In this document: one piece after another, positions 44,128-52,583 of the stretch
Layout of the letters: each line of letters opens with the position of its first letter
Position numbering within the stretch: the stretch's first letter is position 1
Source: Alicyclobacillus sp. ALC3
GTDB lineage: Bacteria > Bacillota > Bacilli > Alicyclobacillales > Alicyclobacillaceae
Assembly (NCBI RefSeq): GCF_028751195.1
Contig: NZ_CP066784.1
Location: 3,410,001-3,474,000, forward strand
Direction: 5' to 3'
DNA length: 64,000 nt
The notes under the pieces: generated by a model
Seen by the model: only the letters and a program-made list of their open reading frames with translations
What the model was told of the DNA's origin: nothing
The model's database searches: none
Translations under genes and position numbers: made by a program

Positions 44128-44623
44128 CGAGACTCGCTCCTTCCCCAAATCGCTTCCTTATCTCCTTCACTGCGCGATGGAGCGTGACCTTGACCTTCGC
44201 TTCACTCCAGCCAAGCACTGCGGCCGTTTCCGCAGTGCTCACATCCTGTACGACGCGCATGACGAAGACCTGGCGCTGTGGCAGGGTCAGGTGCCGCAAA
44301 CTGTGTTCGAGCGCGATGGGGATGTCCCAGTCGATGACCGTGCGGTCCGCGAGGTCCTCCGTGATCTCGACGGTCGGCGTACGCCGGTTGCTCTTGCGCA
44401 GGAAGTCGTGCACGCAGTGGTTCGCGATGGAAAATAGCCACGTCCGTTCAGTTGAGCGGTGCTCAAAGCGTTCCCAGGATTGAAGGACCTGTACGAACAC
44501 GTCCTGGAGGAGGTCGTCTGCGTCGTGGGCGGAGCCAAGTGAAAAGCGAAGGTAGCGGTAGACGTCGTCGCCGTACCGTTCGAATAACTCGCGCGCCACT
44601 GTTGCCGGACTCATCTGCTCCAA
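44111..44623 (-). CDS. ECF RNA polymerase sigma factor 2
   Basis: 170 aa. Region 2: ARELFERYGDDVYRYLRFSL, DADDLLQDVFVQVLQSW, RTWLFSIANHCVHDFLRK. Region 4: LTLPQRQVFVMRVVQDVSTA and AAVLGWSEAKVKVTLHRAVK. No C-terminal extension. Closely similar to sigma factor 3 (QSWERFEHRSTERTWL against QSWQRFEHRSTTRTWL). TTG 44623 follows GAGGAGG by about ten bases; ATG 44614 is an alternative. A predicted self-recognised promoter lies just upstream. It would direct a stress or envelope regulon while held by the overlapping membrane protein. Confidence 0.92.
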   Translation of the reverse strand: MEQMSPATVARELFERYGDDVYRYLRFSLGSAHDADDLLQDVFVQVLQSWERFEHRSTERTWLFSIANHCVHDFLRKSNRRTPTVEITEDLADRTVIDWDIPIALEHSLRHLTLPQRQVFVMRVVQDVSTAETAAVLGWSEAKVKVTLHRAVKEIRKRFGEGASLDERAR

Positions 44624-44649
44624 ACCTGAGCTGCCTCCTCTCGTTGAAT

Positions 44650-44678
44650 TAGTGGTTGGTCAACGAGGTTTGGTTACA
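44650..44678 (-). promoter_or_regulatory. predicted autoregulatory ECF promoter of cassette 2
   Basis: Reading leftward: TGTAACC (44678-44672), about 17 bases, then CCAACCACTA (44659-44650). The same two blocks precede sigma factor 3 with a 1-bp shorter spacer. The -10 block ends 26 bases before the sigma start, allowing a short leader. Confidence 0.6.
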
Positions 44679-44742
44679 CGGGGAGAGAGGGGAAATTCGC
44701 GAGCGATTTGTTCGATGAGTGGCAAACGTAGGACGCATGGTA

Positions 44743-45321
44743 TCACGAAACTGTCGTCTGGTTTTGCACGACCGTGCCACTCGGTGTGACACCGAAGACG
44801 TTCTTCGGATCGCTTCTTGATGCGCCTAACGGTGAACCAATATACCAGAAGTGTCCATTGGACACCGGGACCGTCGTCGCGTTACCGTTCGCAAAGGTCA
44901 GTACGGCTGTTTTCACATTTGGGTGTCCGAAGACCACGCCAAACACCGCGACATTGCCACGGCTGACCTGACTACCCCACATGATTGGTTGGCTCTTTAC
45001 GTATCGTGGAACGTAGATAGACATCGTGTAACCGCCGCTGTCGCCCATGAGCGTGGCGTAATTCGTCTGGCCGCCTTTTTGAAACGTGGCGAATGCAACT
45101 ACTTGGGTTGGTCCATTGACAATGCCGAGGACTTGGACCTGCGTTGCGGCCTTGTCGTTGGCGGAGGACAAAATGGTTTGCTGAACTTTCTGTGCTGTCC
45201 ACTTCACGGAAGACGTAGCACCTGAAAGGGGCAGGGGCTTCGGCGCTGGGAGCAGTGTGCCAACGATGATCGCAGCGATAACAACAAGACCCGAGAGGAA
45301 GACCGGCCCACGAGCAGCCAT
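44743..45321 (-). CDS. hypothetical exported or membrane-anchored protein
   Basis: 192 aa, not recognised. An N-terminal span (VFLSGLVVIAAIIVGTLLPAP) is an anchor or signal, then a beta-rich extracytoplasmic domain with repeated VVAFATFQKGG, GNVAVFGVVFGHPNVK and AVLTFANGNATTVPV segments. No cysteines or catalytic motif. ATG 45321 follows AAGGGGG by eight bases. Between sigma cassettes 2 and 3, so it may be a regulon member, but it lacks the TGTAAC promoter. Its upstream region is array B. Confidence 0.7.
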   Translation of the reverse strand: MAARGPVFLSGLVVIAAIIVGTLLPAPKPLPLSGATSSVKWTAQKVQQTILSSANDKAATQVQVLGIVNGPTQVVAFATFQKGGQTNYATLMGDSGGYTMSIYVPRYVKSQPIMWGSQVSRGNVAVFGVVFGHPNVKTAVLTFANGNATTVPVSNGHFWYIGSPLGASRSDPKNVFGVTPSGTVVQNQTTVS

Positions 45322-45392
45322 CTAGATGACCCCCTTGTGGTGGTAGGCATCGGGATCACGGAAAAAGCCTTTTTGTAAGGCTACCATATACA

Positions 45393-45950
45393 TGTCAAAA
45401 TGACACCTACGCGTGCGGGGCCGCGGGCCAGGGCGGGTGGTAAGTGTCAAAATGACACCTACGCGAGCGTGGCCGCGGTTGTAAGTGTCAAAATGACACC
45501 TACGCGTGCGGGGCCGCGGTGGTAAGTGTCAAAATGACACCTACGCGAGCGTGGCCGCGTTGGTAAGTGTCAAAATGACACCTACGCGAGCGGGATCGCG
45601 GTTGTAAGTGTCAAAATGGCACCTACGCGAGCGGGGCCGCGGTGGTAAGTGTCAAAATGACACCTACACGTGCGGGGCCGCGTTGGTAAGTGTCAAAATG
45701 ACACCTACGCGAGCGGGGCCGCGGTGGTAAGTGTCAAAATGACACCTACGCGTGCGGGGCCGCGGTCGTAAGTGTCAAAATGACACCTACGCGAGCGTGG
45801 CCGCGGTGATAAGTGTCAAAATGACACCTACGCGAGCGGGGCCGCGGTGGTAAGTGTCAAAATGACACCTACGCGTGCGGGGCCGCGGTTGTAAGTGTCA
45901 AAATGACACCTACGCGAGCGGGGCCGCGGTTGTAAGTGTCAAAATGACAC
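45393..45950. repeat. array B: 14 copies of a palindrome at a rigid 41-bp period
   Basis: GTGTCAAAATGACAC starts at 45444, 45485, 45526, 45567, 45608, 45649, 45690, 45731, 45772, 45813, 45854, 45895 and 45936, every step exactly 41; a shorter copy (TGTCAAAATGACA) lies at 45393, 51 bases before the second. Arms GTGTCA/TGACAC flank AAA; flanking TAA and CTA extend the symmetry, and the last copy is fully symmetric over 21 bases. One copy (45608) has a GG change in the right arm. Linkers read CTACGCGWGCGKGGCCGCGGT-like with limited variation. Non-coding; GGGATCAC lies at 45352-45359. Confidence 0.97.
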
Positions 45951-46102
45951 TTACGCGAGCGTGATCGCGGATATGTGGTGCAGTGTAAATCGGTGTTGGT
46001 TTCATCACGAACGCACAATCATTGTGAACGTCCGCTCTCGCATAAGTTTCTTTCAACCGGCGAGGCCGATTACCGTGAAAGTGCATCAAGTTTCATACTG
46101 GA

Positions 46103-47119
46103 TTAGCGAGCACCTGTGGGCGAACCGGGTTTTCCCTTCAGGGCTGTGATGTAAAAGGTGTCACGGGTAGTCCACGAATAAAGGAACGGTCCCCAGCGAT
46201 AGATGACTCTGAGCCCGTCGACTCGAAACGAGCCAGGATTGTCTGCCATTGCAAGGAGCCCCAGTTGAAAGTGGTTGTTGGATAGACTATTTGCCCCAAC
46301 TGGCACATACAGTGGAACCTTCCGAAAAGGAGTCACCCTACCGCTCCAGTGAATTACCCCGAGACTCGGATACTTTGATGTGACGACACCAGCACGTAGC
46401 GTACGATTGCCCACTCCAGTGCCGCGAATTGGGCTGACTGACAGGACCTCGATCGGGAACCAGGTTGGGTTTGAGAGGTTCTCGCTTCCAAACAGAATGT
46501 GAGTCCCAGCAGGGTAAACTGACCCTTCAGTGGTCCCAAACGGGAGTTGCCGCCCCAACGGCCCCCCTTGCCACTGGTCAACGCCCTCCAAGGCGCAGGC
46601 CACAGCAATGCACCCGGCGACCACGCCAAGCACCCACGCGCGCTTCTTCCAGAGCGCAAACACAGCGGTCCAAGCAGAGACGACAAAAACCACACCGAGT
46701 GCTGCCCAGATACCAAACATAACCGGCATATACGATGGGTCTGCAGGCCACCGGTTCGGGGATGAAATTACCGGATGCCCTCCCGCCGTCGGTGTGACCG
46801 TGGCTACAGGGGCCACCGTGTGGTGCGTGACGACACTGATGACGACCGAGCAAGCTGCCGCCAGCGCGACAAGCCCGGCGGCCACACTTGTGACGTAGCG
46901 CCTCGTCATGGGGATGCGCGAAAACCAGCGCTGAAATCGGCGAAGCTGCACCGACCCTGCCACCGGGTCAGCAGCGTCAACGGGTGATCCGTGAAGCAGC
47001 GCCCCACCCTCGTCCTGATGCGCTGCAATCATCTCCTCCACTCGGCCTTTGACGGCAAGCGGCAGGGAGGGCTCAGCGAGCAACCGGTACTGCTCGCGCA
47101 ACTCATCGAGCTCGCTCAT
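46103..47119 (-). CDS. membrane anti-sigma factor 3
   Basis: 338 aa. Cytoplasmic N-terminus (ELDELREQYRLLAEPSLPLA, related in style to the other two), a span (VTSVAAGLVALAAACSVVISVV), a linker, three spans (MFGIWAALGVVFVVSAWTAV, WVLGVVAGCIAVACALEGV and a weaker one), then a ~150-residue beta-rich C-terminal domain. Its C-terminal half is not similar to anti-sigma 1 or 2, so it may sense something different. No zinc motif. ATG 47119 is eight bases after AAGGAG and overlaps sigma 3 by 17 bases. Function inferred from context. Confidence 0.75.
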   Translation of the reverse strand: MSELDELREQYRLLAEPSLPLAVKGRVEEMIAAHQDEGGALLHGSPVDAADPVAGSVQLRRFQRWFSRIPMTRRYVTSVAAGLVALAAACSVVISVVTHHTVAPVATVTPTAGGHPVISSPNRWPADPSYMPVMFGIWAALGVVFVVSAWTAVFALWKKRAWVLGVVAGCIAVACALEGVDQWQGGPLGRQLPFGTTEGSVYPAGTHILFGSENLSNPTWFPIEVLSVSPIRGTGVGNRTLRAGVVTSKYPSLGVIHWSGRVTPFRKVPLYVPVGANSLSNNHFQLGLLAMADNPGSFRVDGLRVIYRWGPFLYSWTTRDTFYITALKGKPGSPTGAR

Positions 47120-47615
47120 CGTCATCACTCCTTTCCGCAAATGACTGCCGGACGAGCTTCATGGCGCGGTGCAGCGTCGTTCGCACCTTGGCTTCGCTCC
47201 AGCCGAGCACCGCCGCAGTGTCGGCAGTGCTTCGCTCGTGAATCACGCGCTGCACAAATACCTGCCGCTGCGAGAGAGACAATGTACGCAGCGTGTGCTC
47301 AAGGTGGAGGAAAAGGTCCGGAGCGGAGGTGGAACCGGGTTCTAATTCTTCGCGGATTTCGATTGGATCCGGCGTACGCCGCTGCTTGCGTTGATGCTCG
47401 CGCAGACAGTTGTTGACGATGCCCCACAGCCATGTGCGGGTGGTTGAGCGGTGCTCAAACCGCTGCCAGGACTGCAAGACGTGTAAAAACACCTCTTGCA
47501 CCAGGTCCTCTGCTTCCGATCGCCGCCCAAGCGTATACCAAAGATAGCGATAGACTTCTTCGCCGTACGCCTCGAACAACGACTGTGCTGCATCACCTGG
47601 GCTCTGTCGTGGCAC
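47103..47615 (-). CDS. ECF RNA polymerase sigma factor 3
   Basis: 170 aa. Region 2: AQSLFEAYGEEVYRYLWYTL, EAEDLVQEVFLHVLQSWQRF, RTWLWGIVNNCLREHQRK. Region 4: LSLSQRQVFVQRVIHERSTA and AAVLGWSEAKVRTTLHRAMK. Paralogue of sigma 2, with an identical length and the same gene overlap. The GTG start at 47615 lies eight bases after GAGGGGG. A predicted autoregulatory promoter ends 23 bases upstream. The recognition parts of sigma 2 and 3 are alike, so cross-recognition of promoters is likely. Confidence 0.92.
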   Translation of the reverse strand: MPRQSPGDAAQSLFEAYGEEVYRYLWYTLGRRSEAEDLVQEVFLHVLQSWQRFEHRSTTRTWLWGIVNNCLREHQRKQRRTPDPIEIREELEPGSTSAPDLFLHLEHTLRTLSLSQRQVFVQRVIHERSTADTAAVLGWSEAKVRTTLHRAMKLVRQSFAERSDDDERAR

Positions 47616-47638
47616 GGTGCCATCCCCCTCATCTCATA

Positions 47639-47666
47639 TAGTGGTTGGCGAGGGGGATTTGTTACA
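47639..47666 (-). promoter_or_regulatory. predicted autoregulatory ECF promoter of cassette 3
   Basis: Leftward TGTAAC (47666-47661), about 16 bases, CCAACCACTA (47648-47639): the same blocks as before sigma 2. Confidence 0.6.
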
Positions 47667-47711
47667 CACCGTTCGCACAAAATCTTTGGCATGAATCTGT
47701 GCCACGCAACG

Positions 47712-48905
47712 TCAGCCATGCGCTGACCCTGTCCCTTCGAGCAGCACCTTTGGGAACATGAACGGCAGCACCGCGGTCAGCAAAGAGGCGATGGCCATAA
47801 CCCAGAACACGATACCGACATCGCTGTTCGTAACCCAGAAGCCAACGACAAGGACGAGCACCGCGCCGATGCCGTTGGAGAAGCCGAGCGCCACGCCTGA
47901 CCCCATCGAGCGGTTCTCTGGAAACGTATCCTGTCCGATGAGCACCGCGGTCGAGGTGCTAAGGAAGATGGCGATGCCGAGCAGCGCGGCCGAGATCCAC
48001 GTCCAGATGCCAAAGGTGTGGGAGACGACTGGGATCGCGATGGCGGTAGCGACTGCCGACAAAACGAGCACGGGCTTGCGGCCAATCCGGTCCGTCAACT
48101 GGCCGCCGCCCAAGTTGCCGATGACGCCGACCACTAGCATGGTGGTGATGATGGAGGCTCCGCCGACGAGCGTCCCGCCGTGGAGGTGCCAGAGGATGGG
48201 GATGAACGTCGCCAAGCCAAACGTAGCGAAGGCGCGAATGCCAGAGTAGGTGACGAGCAGAGCGAGTGGTCGTGTGTGCGTGCTCCACTCAATCGCGGCG
48301 CCGCGGCTCTTCTTGGCAGGGAGCTTCGGCGCAAAGCGGAACAGGAACGGAACGGTGATGGCCCCGGGGATTGCAATCATCCACAGGCTGACGAGCCCGA
48401 GGTGCACGACGATGAAGCTCGCGATTGACGGCCAGATGCCACGTCCGAGTTCTCCGCCGACCAGGAACAGCGCTGTGTTCAGACCGTGCCGCGACTGCAC
48501 CATGCTGCGCACACTCGCAAGCGCCTGGGGGTGAAAGAGCGCGCTGCCGACGCCAATGAGGAGCAGTAGGCCGATGACGACCCACAGTTGGTTGGCGACG
48601 CCGACTAGCGCACCACCTGTGGTACTCGCGCACAGGCCGAGGATGACAAGGCTTCGCCCCCCGATGCGGTCGGCAATGAAGCCCATGAGGGGCTGGAGCG
48701 CCTGGCCGATGATGAGCGACGCCGTGAGCACGCCAGCCATGTGCAACGGTTCATGCAGGGAGATGAGGACGGCTGGTAAAATTCCAGGCAGGTAGTTGGC
48801 TGCTCCATCGTTGAGCAGGTGTGCCCAAGTGAGGCCAAACAAGCGTTTGTCGACAGGATTCTCGAATCTTGTCTGGGACTGGATCTCGACAGTCGGCGAC
48901 GTCAC
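47712..48905 (-). CDS. MFS transporter, fosmidomycin-resistance (Fsr)-like
   Basis: 397 aa, 12 predicted spans. LFGLTWAHLLNDGAANYLPGILP at the N-terminus is the Fsr-group signature; GFIADRIGGRSLVILG and GQLTDRIGRKPVLVLS are the two MFS loop motifs after spans 2 and 8. Probably a drug/H+ antiporter; the true substrate is unknown. GTG 48905 has GAGGAG about ten bases upstream. It is followed leftward by sigma 3 and preceded by a methyltransferase gene 17 bases away, with which it may be co-transcribed. Confidence 0.88.
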   Translation of the reverse strand: MTSPTVEIQSQTRFENPVDKRLFGLTWAHLLNDGAANYLPGILPAVLISLHEPLHMAGVLTASLIIGQALQPLMGFIADRIGGRSLVILGLCASTTGGALVGVANQLWVVIGLLLLIGVGSALFHPQALASVRSMVQSRHGLNTALFLVGGELGRGIWPSIASFIVVHLGLVSLWMIAIPGAITVPFLFRFAPKLPAKKSRGAAIEWSTHTRPLALLVTYSGIRAFATFGLATFIPILWHLHGGTLVGGASIITTMLVVGVIGNLGGGQLTDRIGRKPVLVLSAVATAIAIPVVSHTFGIWTWISAALLGIAIFLSTSTAVLIGQDTFPENRSMGSGVALGFSNGIGAVLVLVVGFWVTNSDVGIVFWVMAIASLLTAVLPFMFPKVLLEGTGSAHG

Positions 48906-48922
48906 GTCGCATCCACTCCTCT

Positions 48923-49744
48923 CTATCTAATCCCGACGCGCATCCGGTAGCTAAACAAGATGTCGCGCGTGCGCCCAGCAAACGCTTGGTCGACAATTGC
49001 TCGGAACGACGCGATGTCGGTGTCGAGGTCGGTCCAGCCCGATTTGATCACGGTCTGCAGCCCCCCTTGACTCACCGCCAGTCCGACGTAGCGCTCTGCG
49101 TCACAGGGTTCGGTGTTGTGAAACACGATTTCTTTTGCGAAGCAAAAGTGTCCACTCGCCGCAATGTTCTGCAGGTGTTCGTGCTTAGGCCACTTGGTAA
49201 CTTGCTGTTCTTTTGGCTGGCGCGCTGCGACGAGCGCCTCTACTTTATCCATCAGCTTTTCGTAAGCTGCTTCCACGCGCCAGTCGACTGTCGGTGGCCA
49301 GTCACAGTCGTATGCCGCGAACACGCCGCCGGGCCGCAGTACGCGAGCGACCTCACGAAGTGTACTCTCCGGCTCCATCCAGTGGAACGACTGGGAGCAG
49401 GTCACGATGTCGGCGGACTCATCCTCCATCTGCAACTGGTAGGAGTAGGCCTTGAGAAAGGAAATGTGGTGTGCTTTAGGATGGGCTGACCGCGCTGCCT
49501 CCGCGACGCCACGCATGTCATCACTCGGCTCAAACCCAACGACTTCGTCCGTATGAGTGGCCCAGATGAATGACGAGAGTCCGGTGCCACAGCCGACGTC
49601 AACCACTCGCTTTGGGCGCTGACCGAGGTATCCGGCGAGAATGTCCACGACGAGTTGGGGGGCCTTGGGGCGGTAGCGGTTGTACGTGTCTTGAAATCCG
49701 GAGAATCGATCGACGTTGTTGGTCAAGTGTCTGTCCGCTTCCAC
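48923..49744 (-). CDS. class I SAM-dependent methyltransferase
   Basis: 273 aa. Methyltransf_11-type Rossmann domain: motif I VVDVGCGTGLSSFIW, post-I VGFEPSDDM, motif II region ADIVTCSQSFHWM (QSFHWM is typical of trans-aconitate/UbiE-like small-molecule methyltransferases), and VLRPGGVFAAYDCDWPP. The substrate is unknown. The start is GTG 49744, seven bases after AAGGGGG. A longer frame to 50017 would translate the 24-bp tandem repeats into SDPAPSWR-type peptides and is rejected. Probably co-transcribed with the MFS gene 17 bases downstream. Confidence 0.88.
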   Translation of the reverse strand: MEADRHLTNNVDRFSGFQDTYNRYRPKAPQLVVDILAGYLGQRPKRVVDVGCGTGLSSFIWATHTDEVVGFEPSDDMRGVAEAARSAHPKAHHISFLKAYSYQLQMEDESADIVTCSQSFHWMEPESTLREVARVLRPGGVFAAYDCDWPPTVDWRVEAAYEKLMDKVEALVAARQPKEQQVTKWPKHEHLQNIAASGHFCFAKEIVFHNTEPCDAERYVGLAVSQGGLQTVIKSGWTDLDTDIASFRAIVDQAFAGRTRDILFSYRMRVGIR

Positions 49745-50212
49745 GTTGTCGCCCCCTTCGGGTTTCACCGATTGCATATCGATTAATCTGGCAAGTGCAG
49801 GCGTGACCGGGCTACGGAGACGGGGCAGCAAGTGCGGGGTCGCTGCGCCAGGAGGGTGCGGGGTCGCTACGCTAGGAGGGTGCGGGGTCGCTACGCTAGG
49901 AGGGTGCGGGTCGCTGCGCCAGGAGGGTGCGGGGTCGCTGCGCCAGGAGGGTGCGGGGTCGCTGCGGCACACCGTGAGCGGCACGTAACAGCCTATTCGG
50001 CAAAATGGGGGACTCAATGTGCCAGATAGGCTGCTGGCGGCCGTCTAACGGTCGAGATCCGGCGGGATCACGGTGCAGATTCGCTGTTTAAGCCATCCAG
50101 GAGAGCTTAATCTCACGGCGGGACGGTGGAAACGGTCCCATAAGCTGTTCTCTGCGGCTACCCAGCCGCTGCCACTATCATCACCGGGGCGTTGCACGCC
50201 ATCACGCCATGC
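49745..50212. repeat. gap with six tandem copies of a 24-bp unit
   Basis: Units of GTGCGGGGTCGC followed by TGCGCCAGGAGG or TACGCTAGGAGG start at 49832, 49856, 49880, 49904 (23 bp), 49927 and 49951. GGGATCAC lies at 50064-50071. Nothing else is supported here; the methyltransferase promoter must lie within or beyond the repeats. Confidence 0.9.
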
Positions 50213-50842
50213 CTACAAAAATGCGTCCCACAGGTTGCCGCGTTCCACAGGTCGGCCGTGCGCCGGGCAGACGTAGTCGAACGTGAGGTGTCCGACCTCA
50301 CGCAGCGACTTCTGCAAGGCTGCTTTGTCCCATGTGAGAAAGCCAGGTGCCGGCTTGATGCGGCCGGCCCGCGTCATAATGAGATCGCCTGTGAACAGGA
50401 TATCGTTGTAGCGGATTGAGATGTGACCAGGAGTGTGCCCAGGGGTTGGGATGACTTCGAGATCGCCAATCTTCTGACCCGCGGCATACGTGTGGCTGAC
50501 GTTCGGGCGGTCGACCTTCATCGTCGCGCCGATGATGCGGCGAAATCCCGGAAGCTTCTTCTCCCCGTGGATATACGGCACATCTTCCTGTGGCGCCCAC
50601 AGTGTCGCACCTGACGCCGCCTGCAGGGCCTTCGCGTTGCCAATGTGGTCGACGTCCGAATGGGTCAACAGAATGTGCGCGATGTTGCTCGGTTTTAGGC
50701 CGAGTTGAGCCAACTCCGCGACAATCTGCTTGTCGTGGTTCGGGTTTCCCGTGTCGATTAACACAGGTTCTTCGCCGAGGACGAGGTACGCGTAGCTACC
50801 TTTGGTCGATTCGAGCAGGTGGACTTTGTCGTTTATCTTCAC
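50213..50842 (-). CDS. metallo-beta-lactamase-fold hydrolase
   Basis: ~209 aa. The metal motif is LLTHSDVDHIG (HxDxDH, a common variant of HxHxDH), with later ligands at TPGHTPGHIS (His), LFTGDLIM (Asp) and CPAHGRP (His). VLIDTGNPNHDK is the usual N-terminal strand. The family covers thioesterases, glyoxalase II, lactonases and phosphodiesterases; this one cannot be assigned further. The start is GTG 50842, seven bases after AAGAGGTG; TTG 50848 is too close. Confidence 0.88.
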   Translation of the reverse strand: MKINDKVHLLESTKGSYAYLVLGEEPVLIDTGNPNHDKQIVAELAQLGLKPSNIAHILLTHSDVDHIGNAKALQAASGATLWAPQEDVPYIHGEKKLPGFRRIIGATMKVDRPNVSHTYAAGQKIGDLEVIPTPGHTPGHISIRYNDILFTGDLIMTRAGRIKPAPGFLTWDKAALQKSLREVGHLTFDYVCPAHGRPVERGNLWDAFL

Positions 50843-50929
50843 ACACAAACACCTCTTGTTAGAGGACCGTGCGGTATTGCCCGGGTGATGTCCCTGGGAA
50901 TCTGCGCACGCCCGGTTAACGACGACTGT

Positions 50930-51745
50930 TTATCCGAGTTCAGACACTTTCGCAGCGGCATTCACGTCGCTTGCAGTCAGATGGTAGAGAGAGTCGAACA
51001 GTGCGGCTTGGAAAGTACCTGGACCGGATGCGACTTCGGCGGCGTGTTCACCGGCGACGTTAAAGCAGGTGATTGCGGCGACCACTGCCTCGGCGTAAAG
51101 GCCGAGGGTGCTGCCACCGCGCGGCACGGTTCCAATGAATGCGCCGATCACGCCGGTCAGTGAGCAACCTGAGCCAGTGATGGTCGCGAGCAGAGGATGT
51201 CCGTTGGCGAGTTGCCAGATTGTGTCCCCGTCTGTGACGTAGTCGAGCTCGCCCGTGGCGACGACAACGGTCTTGTGTTCGCGTGCGTATTTCCGCATCG
51301 CAGCCGGTAAGTCCGCACTTACTCCAACGGAGTCTACGCCACGTACTTCGCCGCCAGCGCCGACAAGCACACCAATCTCGCCGGCGTTGCCGCGCAGTAC
51401 CGTCAGCTTCAGTGACGAGGTGATATCCGCGCAGACGTGATTGCGGTATGGGGTGGCGCCGACGCCGACAGGATCAAAGACAATCGGCACTCCGGCCGCG
51501 TTTGCAGAAATGCCCGCAAGGTGCATCGCGGTAATCACTTCCGGCGTCAGAGTACCTATGTCGAGTGCGAGGGCACTCGCCGTTTTTGTCATGTCGCCGA
51601 CTTCTTCGTGCGCATACGCCATAACTGGCGAAGCACCGAGCGCCAGCAGTGTATTAGCAGTGACATTTGTGACCACAAGGTTCGTGATGTTGTGCACCAA
51701 CGGGCGCGTCTCCCGTACTCTCTCCAGCCATTGTCCTGCGTTCAC
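50930..51745 (-). CDS. thiM: hydroxyethylthiazole kinase
   Basis: 271-aa ribokinase-like ThiM, phosphorylating 4-methyl-5-(2-hydroxyethyl)thiazole with ATP in thiamine salvage. Family segments: PLVHNITNLVVTNVTANTLLALGASPVM-type start, FDPVGVGATPYRN, LRGNAGEI, VATGELDYVTDG and the ATP/anion site TITGSGCSLTGVIGAF with the catalytic Cys. GTG 51745 lies eight bases after GGAGGAG; ATG 51766 precedes that site. TenA is 61 bases upstream on the same strand, so the two probably form a salvage operon. No ThiE or ThiD here. Confidence 0.95.
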   Translation of the reverse strand: MNAGQWLERVRETRPLVHNITNLVVTNVTANTLLALGASPVMAYAHEEVGDMTKTASALALDIGTLTPEVITAMHLAGISANAAGVPIVFDPVGVGATPYRNHVCADITSSLKLTVLRGNAGEIGVLVGAGGEVRGVDSVGVSADLPAAMRKYAREHKTVVVATGELDYVTDGDTIWQLANGHPLLATITGSGCSLTGVIGAFIGTVPRGGSTLGLYAEAVVAAITCFNVAGEHAAEVASGPGTFQAALFDSLYHLTASDVNAAAKVSELG

Positions 51746-51806
51746 CTTTTCATCTCCTCCGGTCATTTACATCTCGTCAATTATCGAATTGCAGAAACTC
51801 TGGCCC

Positions 51807-52532
51807 CTATGCATAGGCGTTTCCGCCGATTACGCTGGCTCCGCCCGTAATGCCGATCGGCGTCCAGCGTTCGAGGCGGTAGGCCATGTCAAAAAATTGG
51901 TACTCCAAACGGAAGCTGTCGAGGAAAGCGGACGTCATCATGTAGTAATCCAGTTCGCCGGCAGACTCAGCTAATTCATCGAGCATCTCCGTCAACTCTG
52001 CAAGTCCGTGTTGCATCTCCGTCCTGGAGTAAAACGTGATCCAGTCGTAAAACGGATGGTCCGGCGTTGGTTTGTGCTTGTCCAACATACGCTTTGCGAG
52101 GTCTAAATAGACCCAGTGACACGGCAACAGCACCGCGACAATTTCTCCGAGCGTACCTTGTTGTGCCACTGAGAGTACGTGGCGAGCGTAGTGGTGGGCT
52201 GTTGGAGCAAGGTCGGTACGACGAGCGATCACGTCTGTATAAGGGACGCCGGCGACGCGGCAAAAGTTTTCGTGTGGGATTTGTTCACCACCGAGCACCA
52301 AAGCGATGCGCTTGTGAAAAACAAGCATTTGTCGGTGGGTAAGGGATTTGGCAATCGCCATTCCGCAGACTTTGCAGTAGGTGCTGAGGTATTCGGTGTC
52401 CTGGCGGACATAGTGGATCAGGGCTGAACTTGGCAGACTGCCGTTCGCGATACCCTGCACGAACGGGTGCGCGTAAATTGACTCGAAAATGCCATCTGCT
52501 TGCCGTCTCAGCGACCCGGAGAAAGAGACCAT
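51807..52532 (-). CDS. tenA: thiaminase II / aminopyrimidine aminohydrolase TenA
   Basis: 241-aa helical TenA, hydrolysing amino-HMP (from degraded thiamine) to HMP, and thiamine itself. Seen: HPFVQGIANGSLP, YVRQDTEYLSTYCKVCG, the nucleophile Cys in VLLPCHWVYLDLA, YDWITFYS and a late Glu-containing helix (FLDSFRLEYQFFDMAY). ATG 52532 has AGGAGG eight bases upstream; the frame extends to 52571 without a site. Upstream of thiM. No TPP riboswitch was found; the 5' region is instead repeat array D. Confidence 0.93.
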   Translation of the reverse strand: MVSFSGSLRRQADGIFESIYAHPFVQGIANGSLPSSALIHYVRQDTEYLSTYCKVCGMAIAKSLTHRQMLVFHKRIALVLGGEQIPHENFCRVAGVPYTDVIARRTDLAPTAHHYARHVLSVAQQGTLGEIVAVLLPCHWVYLDLAKRMLDKHKPTPDHPFYDWITFYSRTEMQHGLAELTEMLDELAESAGELDYYMMTSAFLDSFRLEYQFFDMAYRLERWTPIGITGGASVIGGNAYA

Positions 52533-52583
52533 ACCACAATCCTCCTTCACAAGGAATATAGCATGTTTCAAGCTGTCCGGACA

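Noticed and set aside
45322..46102. Plasmid-type iteron origin in array B
   Set aside because: No replication initiator gene, no A+T-rich unwinding region beside it, and the repeats are palindromic with a 41-bp pitch rather than ~22-bp direct iterons.
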